Positions 24,196 to 33,093 of a stretch of 64,000 nucleotides of DNA are shown here, in pieces. The notes beneath the pieces were generated by a model. That model worked only from the letters and a program-made list of their open reading frames with translations. It had not been told where the DNA came from and did no database searches. Each line of letters begins with the position of its first letter. The first letter of the stretch is position 1. The translations under genes were made by a program, and so were the position numbers. The DNA is taken from NCBI GenBank assembly GCA_963790525.1, contig CAWBOV010000002.1, positions 930,001-994,000 of the forward strand, written 5' to 3'. The stretch is from CAWBOV01 sp963790525. GTDB taxonomy: Bacteria; Actinomycetota; Actinomycetes; Mycobacteriales; Jatrophihabitantaceae.

Positions 24196-25839
24196 GTGCC
24201 CGAGTCCGACGAAGCCCCGCCCTCTGTGGCCGACCACATCTACTTCATCGACCGAGCCCTGGACGGGATGGCGGGCACGCTCACCGAGCTCGGTGACGAC
24301 CTGGTGGTGCTGCGACCGGACCTGCCCGGCGCCAACACCCCCTACGGTCTGGTCACGCACTGTCTGGGTGTCCTGGAGTACTGGGCCGGGTATGTGATCG
24401 CAGGCCGGACGGTGGAGCGGGACCGCGCGGGGGAGTTCCGTGCGCTCGGCACGGTCGCGGAGCTGATCCCGCGGATCGACGCCGCCCGCCTGCGCCTGCG
24501 AGCCGATCTGGCGGCATTCGAGTGGTCGTCGCCGCCGCGCAACAGCCCGGAACCGGAGTTCCTGGGCCCGGACCGGGTGCTGGACCAGGGCGGGGTGGTG
24601 CTCCACATCTTCGAGGAGCTCGCGCAGCACCGCGGTCAGCTCGAGGTCATGCGCGATGCGCTTCTCGCAGCAGCCGGGCCCGTCGCGGCGACGTCGCCGT
24701 TCGAGCCTCCGATCGCGTGGCTGCGGCGGAAGCGCGGAGTCAAGTGGCAACGCCCTGGGCCCGATCAACTGCCCGCGTGGGTTGCGGACATGGATTTCCC
24801 GGTGGCGGCGGCGATCCGCTCGGCCATCGTCGATGCCGTTGACCGTGGCGATCTCGGCTACCCGGACTGGTCCGAGCCGCACCCGCTCGCGAAGCCGTTC
24901 GCCGACCGGATGCGGCAACGCTTCGGCTGGAACGCCGAGCCGGACCACGTGCGCGGCCTGACCGATGTCATCCAGGGCCTGCAGATGGTGTTCGATCTGG
25001 CGACCGAACCCGGTGACGGTGTCGTACTGCAGGAGCCCAACTACCGACCGTTCCGCCTCGCGGTTCCGACGATGCAACGCCGGGCCGTGCAGCTGCACGT
25101 CGTACCAGATGGGGACAGCTGGCGGATGGATGTGGAGCGGCTCGAAACCGACCTCGCGACCCGGCCCGCCCGCGTCCTGTTGCTGGTGAACCCCCACAAC
25201 CCGACCGGGCGGGTTCTGCGTCGAGACGAACTGCAGGCGCTCGCTGCCGTCGCCGAGCGACACGACCTGCTCGTCGTCAGCGACGAGATCCATGCCGATC
25301 TCGCCTACCGCCCCGCGGTGCACATCCCCTTCGCCTCACTGGGAGACGACGTCGCGGCTCGCACCGTGACTCTCACATCGGCGACCAAGGCGTTCAACAT
25401 CGCCGGGCTGCGCACGGCGGTCGCACACATCGGCCCTGCGTGGTTGCGCGACCGGTGGGACGCCGAACCGCCCGACATCCACGGAGTCGCCGGGGTACTC
25501 GGTGTGGAGGCGACCCTCGCCGCGTGGCGCGACGGCGACGAGTGGCTGGCCGGTGTCGTGAAGCACCTGCAGCGCAACCGCGACCGGCTCGTCGACGGCC
25601 TCACCGCGATCGGCGGCGTGAGCCTGCGAACGCCGCAGGCCGGCTACCTCGCCTGGGTCGACTGTTCCGGCGCGCGACCAGGCGTCGACGTGGCCGCACT
25701 CCTGCAGGAGCAGGCCCGGCTCTACGCGAGCCCGGGCCCGGACTACGGCGGGCCTCCCGACTGGGTCCGACTGAACTTCGCCACCTCGACCGCCCTGCTC
25801 GACGACATGATCAGCCGAATGGCGACGGCGCTGGGTTAG
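24196..25839 (+). CDS. Fusion of a DinB-fold domain and a MalY/PatB-type C-S beta-lyase
   Basis: 547 residues from GTG 24196 (GGAG 8 bases before). Residues 1-165 are a DinB/DUF664 four-helix domain: DDLVVLRPDLPGANTPYGLVTHCLGVLEYW with one His ligand and LHIFEELAQHRGQLEVM with the other two, the fold of mycothiol- and bacillithiol-dependent S-transferases. From residue 180 a PLP fold-type I enzyme of the PatB group follows: PAWVADMDFPV, LLLVNPHNPTGRVL, VVSDEIHADLAY and the PLP lysine in TSATKAFNIAGLRTAV. C-S lyases split cystathionine or S-conjugated cysteine to pyruvate, ammonia and a thiol. One chain could join thiol conjugation to conjugate cleavage; that is inference. No internal stop or restart is seen. 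Confidence 0.9.
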   Translation: MPESDEAPPSVADHIYFIDRALDGMAGTLTELGDDLVVLRPDLPGANTPYGLVTHCLGVLEYWAGYVIAGRTVERDRAGEFRALGTVAELIPRIDAARLRLRADLAAFEWSSPPRNSPEPEFLGPDRVLDQGGVVLHIFEELAQHRGQLEVMRDALLAAAGPVAATSPFEPPIAWLRRKRGVKWQRPGPDQLPAWVADMDFPVAAAIRSAIVDAVDRGDLGYPDWSEPHPLAKPFADRMRQRFGWNAEPDHVRGLTDVIQGLQMVFDLATEPGDGVVLQEPNYRPFRLAVPTMQRRAVQLHVVPDGDSWRMDVERLETDLATRPARVLLLVNPHNPTGRVLRRDELQALAAVAERHDLLVVSDEIHADLAYRPAVHIPFASLGDDVAARTVTLTSATKAFNIAGLRTAVAHIGPAWLRDRWDAEPPDIHGVAGVLGVEATLAAWRDGDEWLAGVVKHLQRNRDRLVDGLTAIGGVSLRTPQAGYLAWVDCSGARPGVDVAALLQEQARLYASPGPDYGGPPDWVRLNFATSTALLDDMISRMATALG

Positions 25840-25879
25840 GGAGCGGAATGCGCGTCGACGGCTCAGACCCCGGGGTGGC

Positions 25880-26470
25880 TCAGCTCTCGACTATGCCGCC
25901 GGATCTGAGCCCGTCGAGGTAGGTGGACAGGATCCGCTTGCAGGTCGCGTCCCAGCCCGGGCCGTTCGGTCTCGGCTGGGCGAGCATCGCCCCGAGCGCG
26001 ACGATGTCGCGGGGGCTGACTTCGGTCGTGATCGTGCCGTCGAGGCGGCCGCGGTCGATGAGGCGCTGAATGGCGCGGTGGACCTGGTCGCGCACGGCAA
26101 GGGTGGCCTGCTCCGTGACCGGCGGGCCGCCGTGCAGCGGGAGGACGAGCTGGTCGCGCAGCGCGATCGCCGCTTCGACGAACCGGCGGACGGCCTCGCT
26201 GCCGGTCGATCCGCTGTCCTCGGCGGACCGCGCGTTCGCCAGCACCAGCTCGAAGGACCTGTGCGTGAGGTGGTTCAACAGGTCCTCGCGCGTCGCGAAG
26301 TGCCGGTAGAGCGTCCCGACGCCCACGCCCGCGTCCTCGGCGATCGTCGACATCCGCACGCGCACGCCCTCGCGGTGGACGGCAGCTGTCGCCGCCTGCA
26401 CGAGCGCATCGCGGTTGAGCACGGCATCACTGCGCGGCTCACGCGCATTCCGCTGCTCTGGACGCCCCAT
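25880..26470 (-). CDS. TetR-family regulator opposite the cupin/esterase operon
   Basis: 196 residues from ATG 26470. HTH: DALVQAATAAVHREGVRVRMSTIAEDAGVGVGTLYRHFATREDLLNHL. C-terminal domain with RDQVHRAIQRLIDRGRLDGTI, found in many actinobacterial TetR proteins. A much longer in-frame open stretch upstream (to 28177) is antisense to the cupin and esterase genes and is not coding. Palindromes between it and the cupin gene fit autoregulation. Confidence 0.92.
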   Translation of the reverse strand: MGRPEQRNAREPRSDAVLNRDALVQAATAAVHREGVRVRMSTIAEDAGVGVGTLYRHFATREDLLNHLTHRSFELVLANARSAEDSGSTGSEAVRRFVEAAIALRDQLVLPLHGGPPVTEQATLAVRDQVHRAIQRLIDRGRLDGTITTEVSPRDIVALGAMLAQPRPNGPGWDATCKRILSTYLDGLRSGGIVES

Positions 26471-26480
26471 TGGTTCATCT

Positions 26481-26536
26481 AACCGCGGTTGCGCCGAGCA
26501 GGTACCGCGGTACGCTTCTCCGGAGGAAATCCTCCG
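26481..26536. promoter_or_regulatory. Two ACCGCGGT palindromes and a third inverted repeat
   Basis: AACCGCGGTT (26481-26490) and GTACCGCGGTAC (26502-26513) are perfect palindromes with the same 8-base core, 22 bases apart, or two helical turns. CGGAGGA-AA-TCCTCCG (26521-26536) is a further perfect repeat just downstream. They fill the gap between the tetR start and the cupin start. Confidence 0.72.
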
Positions 26537-26579
26537 TTTAACGGATCCGGTACGACGCCACCCACCGCCGAGGAGAATC

Positions 26580-27134
26580 GTGACCGCCCACCCTGTCCCC
26601 GTCCCGCCCGATGACCCCTCCCGCGCCTTGACCGTCGCGCGCCCCGACCATGACGAACATCTGCCGCACATCGGACTGGTCGGCGACACGTACACGATCC
26701 TGGTCTCCGGAGCTGATACGGCCGGCAAGTACACCCTCATCGACATGCACGTGCCGCCCGGGGGAGGCCCACCGCCCCATCGCCATGACTTCGAAGAGAT
26801 GTTCACCGTTCTTGACGGTGAGGTCGAGGTCACCTTCCGGGGCGAGACGCTGGTTGCCCGGCGCGGCGAGACGATCAACGTTCCGGCGAATGCCCCCCAC
26901 GCATTCACCAACGCCACCGGCACGCCCTCGCGGCTGCTGTGCCTCTGCGCGCCCGCAGGGCAGGAGGAGTTCTTCACCCTCGTCGGCCAGCCCGTTGCCA
27001 CTCGCACGCAGGCTCCACCACCGCTGAGCCCGGACGAACAGGCAGCATTCATCGAGAAGTCCCAGTCGCTCGCGCCGGCATACAAGACCGAGTTGTTACC
27101 TCCGGCCGACGTGAACCCGGAGAACCAGCGATGA
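26580..27134 (+). CDS. Cupin-domain protein
   Basis: 184 residues from GTG 26580 with GAGGAG upstream. The metal motif is PPGGGPPPHRHDFEEMFTVLDGEVEV (G(X)5HXH(X)3-4E pattern), with second motif VPANAPHAFTNATG holding the third His. Single-domain cupins bind Fe, Mn or Zn and act as dioxygenases, isomerases or sensors; the reaction here is unknown. Its stop overlaps the esterase start (ATGA), so the two are translated together. Confidence 0.88.
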   Translation: MTAHPVPVPPDDPSRALTVARPDHDEHLPHIGLVGDTYTILVSGADTAGKYTLIDMHVPPGGGPPPHRHDFEEMFTVLDGEVEVTFRGETLVARRGETINVPANAPHAFTNATGTPSRLLCLCAPAGQEEFFTLVGQPVATRTQAPPPLSPDEQAAFIEKSQSLAPAYKTELLPPADVNPENQR

Positions 27135-28084
27135 CGTTCGCCCTGGATCCGGAGGTGGGCGCCGTGCTCGCCGCGGCCTTCGCAGCCAGCGGACCGCCGC
27201 CGGCCCCACCCGCCGGGGACGTCGAAGCCCGTCGCGCCGCGCTGGACCCGATGTTGGACTACTTCAACAACCACGCCCAACCCCCGCCCGACGGGGTCGA
27301 GATCTCCGAGCACCGGATTCCGGCCGCTGACGGCAGCGAGCTGTTGGCCCGCTGGTACCGCCGATCGTCCGACGGCAGCGGCGCGGCCGTGCTCTACCTC
27401 CACGGCGGCGGCATGATCCTCGGGTCGGTGCCGATCTTCGACGGCCCGGTGGCGCGTTACGTCGCCCGCAGCGGCGTGGCGATGCTGTCCATCCAGTACC
27501 GGCTCGCGCCCGAGCACCCCCACCCCACTCCGGTCGAGGATGCCTATGCCGGCCTGGTGTGGCTGGCCGAACACGCCGGAGAACTCGGCGTCGACGCGGA
27601 CCGGCTGGCGGTCATGGGCGACAGCGCCGGCGGTGGTCTGGCGGCCGGGGTGGCGATCCTCGCCCGCGACCGCAACGGGCCCCGGCTGACCCACCAGGTG
27701 CTGATCTACCCGATGCTCGACGACCGCAACACGACCCCCGACCCGCACGTCGCCCCGTTCGCCGGGTGGTCCTACGACGACAACATCACCGGCTGGGACG
27801 CGCTCCTGGGCGCAGGCCACGAGCAGCGCGACGTCGACCCGTCCGCGGCACCAGCCCGGATCGCCGACGCCACCGGGCTTCCGCCGGCCTACATCGAGGT
27901 CGGGCAGTTGGACATCTTCCGCGACGAGGACGTCCGGTACGCGCTCACCCTCAGCCAGGCCGGTGTTCCCGTCGAGCTGCACCTGCACCCTGGCGTACCG
28001 CATGAATACGACGCGATCGCCTTCGACGCCGCCGTCGCCCGCCGGGCTCAAGCCGATCGCGAGCGGATACTTCGCAGCCTCTAG
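27131..28084 (+). CDS. Alpha/beta hydrolase of the HSL (lipase/esterase) family
   Basis: 317 residues. VLYLHGGGMILGSV is the oxyanion HGGG box. IQYRLAPEHPHPTPVEDAYAG is typical of the hormone-sensitive-lipase family, and VMGDSAGGGLAAGVA holds the catalytic Ser. Asp in GQLDIFRDED and His in HPGVPHEYDAIAF complete the triad. It hydrolyses carboxyl esters, probably of short acyl groups. It is coupled to the cupin and followed 56 bases later by the Ddn-like gene. Confidence 0.93.
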   Translation: MTFALDPEVGAVLAAAFAASGPPPAPPAGDVEARRAALDPMLDYFNNHAQPPPDGVEISEHRIPAADGSELLARWYRRSSDGSGAAVLYLHGGGMILGSVPIFDGPVARYVARSGVAMLSIQYRLAPEHPHPTPVEDAYAGLVWLAEHAGELGVDADRLAVMGDSAGGGLAAGVAILARDRNGPRLTHQVLIYPMLDDRNTTPDPHVAPFAGWSYDDNITGWDALLGAGHEQRDVDPSAAPARIADATGLPPAYIEVGQLDIFRDEDVRYALTLSQAGVPVELHLHPGVPHEYDAIAFDAAVARRAQADRERILRSL

Positions 28085-28139
28085 CGCACTATTGACCCGC
28101 CGGAATCGCCACCCACGACACCCTGGAAGGAATCGGACA

Positions 28140-28562
28140 ATGGCCGCAGGACCCGAGACCCAGAACGAGCGCATCATCGCCGAATTCCGCGCCCATCACG
28201 GACAGGTCGGTGGCAATTTCGCCGGTGCGCCGTTGCTGCTCCTCCACACCGTGGGCGCCCGCAGCGGGCAACCGCGCATCAACCCGATGATGTACCTCGC
28301 GGACGGCGACGCGTTTCTCGTCTTCGCCTCGAAGGCCGGCTCCGACCACAACCCCGACTGGTACTGGAATCTGCGCGCCACACCGGATGTCACGATCGAG
28401 GTGGGAACCGAGACGATCGAGGTCCACGCCACCGAGTTGGTCGGCACGGAGCGCGATGCGAAGTTCGCCATCCAGGCCGGACGCTATCCGGGGTTCGCCG
28501 GCTACCAGCAGAAGACCAGCCGGATCATCCCCGTCGTCAAGCTGGAACGTCGGCACACCTGA
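28140..28562 (+). CDS. F420H2-dependent nitroreductase-family (Ddn-like) protein
   Basis: 140 residues of the split-barrel FDOR-A family. It has NFAGAPLLLLHTVGARSGQPRINPMMYL and FASKAGSDHNPDWYWNLRAT, the two conserved blocks of deazaflavin-dependent nitroreductases such as mycobacterial Ddn. Members use reduced F420 to reduce quinones, nitroaromatics or unsaturated ketones. The presence of the family implies an F420-making host. It is third in the operon after cupin and esterase. Confidence 0.92.
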   Translation: MAAGPETQNERIIAEFRAHHGQVGGNFAGAPLLLLHTVGARSGQPRINPMMYLADGDAFLVFASKAGSDHNPDWYWNLRATPDVTIEVGTETIEVHATELVGTERDAKFAIQAGRYPGFAGYQQKTSRIIPVVKLERRHT

Positions 28563-28592
28563 CCCTCCGACACGGAGACACATTCTGCCGGA

Positions 28593-29453
28593 TCACTGCA
28601 GCTGGCGCGCCGTGCTGTCCGTGCACGCACGTTCCAGGAAGCCCGCGACAGTGGTGGTCCAGAGCTCCGGCTGATCACTCATGGGTGAATGACCGGACTT
28701 CTCGAAGATCGCCAGCTGCGCACCGGGAATCGCGGCGGCGATCTTCTCGCTCTCGGAGACCGGCGTGATCCAGTCGTCACGGCCGACGACCACGAGCGTG
28801 GGGCAGCTGATTGCGCTGAGCTGATCGGTGACGTCGTAGCCGGGAAGGTTGGTCGAGAAGGCGTAGTTGTGGGTGCGGTGGTGGACGACCGCGGAGTTGA
28901 CGAGTTCGTCCAGACCGGTGCGGTCGTCCTCGTAGGAGTACATCGGCAGGATCGCGCGGAACGCCTCACGCAGGTCGTCGTCGTCACGGGCCTGGCCGGC
29001 GAAGGTGCGGTCGAACCGCTCCATGTCCAGCGTGACCCGGTCGGACGACACGGCCTGCTCACGGCAGTTCACCCGCCACTGCCCGTCGGCCGACGTGTCA
29101 CACAGCACGAGAGCGCTGACCCGCTCGGGATAGCGCGTGACGTACTCCAGCGCCATCACACCGCCGTAGGAGTGTCCGGCCATCACGATCTGCTCGACCC
29201 CGGCCCACTCGCGCAGCGCGTCGATGTCGGCGGCCCACTGTTCGTGCGAGTACGGGGGGTTGTCTCCGCTGAGGCCGTTGCCGCGCATGTCGAAGGTGAT
29301 GACCCGGAACCGGTCGGCCACCGCCGCGAAGCTGTCGGTCATGAGCGTGCGATCGGAGACGCCGGGACCTCCGTGATGGGCGATCAGCACCGGCGCATTC
29401 GGGTCACCCTGAACGTCCGCTTCGAGGTCGTTGCCGTTGATCGTTATCCGCAT
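28593..29453 (-). CDS. Alpha/beta hydrolase, prolyl-iminopeptidase-like (paralogue A)
   Basis: 286 residues. APVLIAHHGGPGVSDR is the HGGPG oxyanion box of the proline iminopeptidase group. VMAGHSYGGVMALEYV has the nucleophile Ser; Asp lies in VVGRDDWITP and His in FEKSGHSPMSDQPE. It resembles the gene at 43861-44701 along its length, including the same first 30 residues with few changes. Likely a peptidase or amide/ester hydrolase working with the adjoining dipeptidase, whose downstream end is 99 bases upstream. Confidence 0.92.
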   Translation of the reverse strand: MRITINGNDLEADVQGDPNAPVLIAHHGGPGVSDRTLMTDSFAAVADRFRVITFDMRGNGLSGDNPPYSHEQWAADIDALREWAGVEQIVMAGHSYGGVMALEYVTRYPERVSALVLCDTSADGQWRVNCREQAVSSDRVTLDMERFDRTFAGQARDDDDLREAFRAILPMYSYEDDRTGLDELVNSAVVHHRTHNYAFSTNLPGYDVTDQLSAISCPTLVVVGRDDWITPVSESEKIAAAIPGAQLAIFEKSGHSPMSDQPELWTTTVAGFLERACTDSTARQLQ

Positions 29454-29551
29454 GTCTCAGCCCTTCGATCGGTGAGGACATGCCCGGGTCGAAGGGGGGA
29501 ATCCGACCCGGGCACATCCTCGATTCGCGCTAACGGATGGTGTGGAGCTGG

Positions 29552-30778
29552 TCACCAGATCTGCTCGAGCACCCGCATGATGTTTCCGCCGGTCACTGCC
29601 GTGATGTCCTCGTCGCTGTAGCCGTGCTTGACCAGCCAGCCGACGATGTTGAAGAAGTTCTCGGTCGGGTTCTCCAGTCCGGCCACGTACGGCACCTTCT
29701 GGTAGGACGGCCCGACCTGGGCGTCGTGCACGCCGAGGCTGGCCGCAAAGATTTCGTGCAGCGCAACGTGATCGCCGTACAGGGTGTCCGGTCCGAACGC
29801 GACGTGCTCGATGCCCATCAGGTCGACGCAGTAGGTGAAGTGGTCCATCACCGACTCGATCGAGTGCAGGGGGTGCTCGTGGGACAGCGACGTGTGCGGC
29901 GCCGCCTCGATACCGATGACACCACCGGTCTCGGCGCAGCCGCGCAGGACCTCGTCGGGCTTCATCCGGGGTGTGTCCCATACCGAACGAGCTCCGGCGT
30001 GGGTGATCAGCACGGGCTTGGTGGACTGGGCGTAGGTGTCCATGCAGGTGCGGTCGCCGGAATGCGACACGTCGATCGCCATGCCGAGCTTGTTCATCCG
30101 CTCGACAGCTCGCCGGCCGAAGGCGGTGAGCCCGCCGTCGCCGCGCTCCTTCAGGCCGGAGCCGAGGGTGTTCGCCTCGGAGTAGGCAATCCCCATCTGG
30201 CGCACGCCCAACCCGTAGAGGATGTCGATCCGATCGACCTCGTTCTCGATCGGCGTGGAGGCCTCCAGCGAGAGCACCAGTGCGAGCTGGCCGTTGGCGT
30301 GCGCCTGCCGGATGTCGTCGAGGCTGTGGGCGATGGTGACGTAGTCCTGGTGGGCGATGTCGGACAGTCGCATGCCGATGTCGTAGACGATGTCGTCCCA
30401 TTTCCAGCCGCACTTGCTGGTCACGCACGCGGTGCCGTCCATCAGGTTGTCGAAGACGGCGGTCATACCGGACCGCGACAATCCTTCGTAGCCGGTGGGT
30501 TCCCGGCCGGTGCGGATGTAGTCGCGAACCTCGGTCATGTCCTCGGGGAAGACCTGGGTGATCGTGCAAGCTGATGATGATGTTCTCGTCATCAGCCGGC
30601 GGGTGCGCTCGGACTGCTGCTCGTCCAGATCCAGGTCGTACAACGGCTGCCGCCCAAGTTCGCGGGTCAGGGCGAACTCCTCGTAGTCGGCACCTGGAGT
30701 GAGGTACGAATACGACTTGTAACCGTCGTAGCGAGTCTTGCGGAAGTCCACCGCAAAGATGTTGTCGTCGTCCGTCAT
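29552..30778 (-). CDS. Membrane-dipeptidase (M19) family metallopeptidase
   Basis: 408 residues. Conserved blocks: LALVLSLEASTPIENEVDRIDILYGLGVRQMGI, MAIDVSHSGDRT with a metal His, PVLITHAGARSVWDTPRM with the next His, and AFGPDTLYGDHV. The N-terminal metal site should read IIISLHDHQVFPEDMTEV; here it is seen only in the +1 frame from about 30590 to 30555, so a missing G and an extra C shift the literal product to TSSSACTIT and hide the His-x-Asp pair. M19 enzymes split dipeptides, including those with D-residues, and some related compounds. It is divergent from the amidohydrolase gene. Confidence 0.9.
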   Translation of the reverse strand: MTDDDNIFAVDFRKTRYDGYKSYSYLTPGADYEEFALTRELGRQPLYDLDLDEQQSERTRRLMTRTSSSACTITQVFPEDMTEVRDYIRTGREPTGYEGLSRSGMTAVFDNLMDGTACVTSKCGWKWDDIVYDIGMRLSDIAHQDYVTIAHSLDDIRQAHANGQLALVLSLEASTPIENEVDRIDILYGLGVRQMGIAYSEANTLGSGLKERGDGGLTAFGRRAVERMNKLGMAIDVSHSGDRTCMDTYAQSTKPVLITHAGARSVWDTPRMKPDEVLRGCAETGGVIGIEAAPHTSLSHEHPLHSIESVMDHFTYCVDLMGIEHVAFGPDTLYGDHVALHEIFAASLGVHDAQVGPSYQKVPYVAGLENPTENFFNIVGWLVKHGYSDEDITAVTGGNIMRVLEQIW

Positions 30779-31040
30779 GGTCTGCCTCTCCGTTGATCGA
30801 TGGTGGGCGCGCGCTGAGGTCCCGGGTCGGTGACCTGGAGTCCGCGAGGGGCGGGCACGACTGGTAGGAGGCCCCAGAGATTCAAATCGTGCGTCGAAGG
30901 CCCCATTGATGAAGTCTTCCGTCGGGAAGTATTGCTGATGTGCAGGATCTCTGCAAGAGTGTGTTCATGGAGCTGGCAATCCTTCGCGTGACGACCGGGG
31001 CCGACCCGGCCCCGTTGTCGCGGTCAGCGAGCGTCGACGA

Positions 31041-32244
31041 GTGAACGGCCCATCGAAGTACGTCGACATCCGCACGCTGTTCCTCGCGCGCGGCGTGTTC
31101 GACGGCGTAGCTGACAACCTCAGGACCGGACACGGCGTTCTCGTCGAGGGAGATCGGGTCGTGGCCGTGGGTGCTGCGGCCTCGTTGGCAGGACCGGACG
31201 TCCGGGTCCTTGATCTCGGCAAAGCGGTGATCGTTCCCGGCTTCGTCGACGCGCACACGCACATCACCATCCGGCCGGGGGAGGGCGATCAGCACGCCAG
31301 AAGGGTCGATCCCCGCCTGGAAGACGATCCGCGGAGTCCAGAACGTAGGCAGGATGCTGCGATCGGGTGTCACGACGGCACGCATCATGACCGAGGAATT
31401 CGACATCGACTTCGAATTCCGGGACGCGATCGAGCGGGGCGAGATCCAGGGACCGCGCCTGCTGGTGTCCGGCCCCGGGCTGAGCCCACCGGGCGGCCAC
31501 GGCTCCGCTCAGGGTGGGGTTGCGGGCATCGAGCCGCTCCGCGCTGCCGTGCGCACCCGCGCAGCGCAGGGTGCCGACCACATCAAGATCTTCCACCGGG
31601 GGTGTCTCCTCGACGGAACGAACCTGGAGGACTCCAACTACTCGGGCCCGGAGATCGCCGCGATCGTCGACGAGGCGGCGCTGCACGGGCTCACCGTGTC
31701 AGCGCATGCCCACGGTGGGCGGGGTGTCGTTCTGGCCGTCGCCAACGGCATCCACTCGATCGAGCACGGTGCGCTGTTGAGTCGCGAGAATCTCGAGCAG
31801 ATGCGCCAAGCGCGCACCTTCCTGGTTCTGACCAACACCATCCTCTTCCATCCGTCCGGCATCGAGCAGGGAGACGCTCGCGCCGAGGCGATCATGCAGA
31901 AGGTGGAGCAGGCCCGCACTGCAATGGCCGCCAACGCGCCGCGGGTGCGTGACTCCGGTATCCCGATCGCGTTGGGTACCGATTCGATGCACGGCCTGTT
32001 CGGTCACGAGCTGCAATGGTTGGTCGAACACGGGTGGACCACCGGGCAGGCGCTGACCGCGGCGACGAGCGGTGGCGGCGCGCTGCTCGGTGACAGCCGG
32101 ATCGGCGTTCTCCGGCCCGGCTCCTGGGCGGACTTCGTCGTGCTCGCCCGTGACCCGTTCGCCGACATCACCGCGGTCTTCGACGTCGTGAGCGTGTACC
32201 GCAAGGGTGCCCTGGTGGCCGGCACCGCCTCTGCCCACCAGTAG
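31041..32244 (+). pseudogene. Imidazolonepropionase-like amidohydrolase, one frameshift
   Basis: About 400 codons. Starts at GTG 31041 with VDIRTLFLARGVFDGV and the metal motif VPGFVDAHTHITI. Near 31283 the frame moves; after it AWKTIRGVQNVGRMLRSGVTTAR continues the protein. Later motifs are intact: DHIKIFHRG (metal lysine), VSAHAHGGRGV, HSIEHGAL and IALGTDSMHG. This is the binuclear amidohydrolase family that opens cyclic amides or cleaves prolidase-type substrates. It is first of a run with the racemase and carbamoylase-like genes. Confidence 0.88.
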
Positions 32245-32284
32245 CTCCATCCGTCACAACCGCCATGCCACGAAGGGGAAACCG

Positions 32285-33085
32285 ATGCGACTGATGCTCA
32301 GCACACCCAGCCCTCGCCGACCGGGAGCCGGATCGCATACCTCATTCCCGGCCCGATCCATCGCACCGCGCTCGGCGCCGCCGAAGTCGAACGGCGACAG
32401 GCCATCCTGGCCGGCTGGGCTGCTCCCGGCACGACCGTCGAGGTCCGCGCCGTCGATTCCGGCCCCGCCTCGATCGAGTCGATGTACGAGGAGTACCTCT
32501 CGATTCCCCCCACCGCGGCCCTGCTGCGGCAGGTCGAAGAGAAGGCTTCGACGCGGCGATCCTCGGTTGTTTCGGCGATCCGGGCCTCGATGGGCTTCGC
32601 GAGATCAGCGACATGCTCGTCGTGGGACCCGCCGGCGCCTCGATCGGGATCGCCACCACGCTGGGCCACCGATTCAGCATCGTCACCGTGACCGCGAGCA
32701 TCGTGCCGGCGTTGCGCCGCCTGGCGTGGGAAGCCGGCGCTCTCGAGGCGCTGGCCTCGATCCGCTACATCGAGACCTCGGTCCTGGCGGTGAATCAGGA
32801 GCCGGATGCGGCGCTCGGGCGGATGCTCGAGCAGGGCCGCGCGGCGATCGAGGTCGACGGTGCCGAACAGGTTGATCCTGGGTTGCATGAGCATGGGTTT
32901 CCTCGATGTCGCCGAGGAGATGACCCGAGTGCTCGGCGTTCCGGTCATCAACCCGTCGAAGGCGTCGCTGAAGATCGCGGAGGCCACCACCGCCCTCGGC
33001 CTGACCCACAGCCGACGGGCCTGATCCCAAGCCGCCGAAGCTGGCCGCGGGCACCAAGCTCGACGACCTGTTCATCGGCGCCTAG
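32285..33085 (+). pseudogene. Asp/Glu/hydantoin racemase-family gene, frameshifted
   Basis: Pieces from three frames form one protein of about 265 residues: MRLMLSTPSP, then SRIAYLIPGPIHRTALGAAE, MYEEYLSIPPTAALLRQVEE, AILGCFGDPGLDGLRE with the first catalytic Cys, VVGPAGASIGIATTLGHRFSI, LGCMSMGFLDVAEEMT with the second Cys, and VPVINPSKASLKIAE. Shifts lie near 32330, 32550 and 32880. The two-cysteine layout is that of hydantoin and Asp/Glu racemases, which invert the alpha carbon. Its place before a carbamoylase-like gene suggests hydantoin or N-carbamoyl amino-acid metabolism. Confidence 0.8.
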
Positions 33086-33093
33086 TCCCACCC

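Noticed and set aside
24178..25323. Minus-strand open frame of 381 codons opposite the DinB/C-S lyase gene
   Set aside because: Mirror of the coding strand with no recognisable domain.
26471..28177. Minus-strand extension of the TetR frame through cupin and esterase
   Set aside because: Antisense to two clear genes and without TetR features.
30882..31406. Minus-strand open frame in the dipeptidase-amidohydrolase gap
   Set aside because: Mostly antisense to the amidohydrolase, and no motif or ribosome site.
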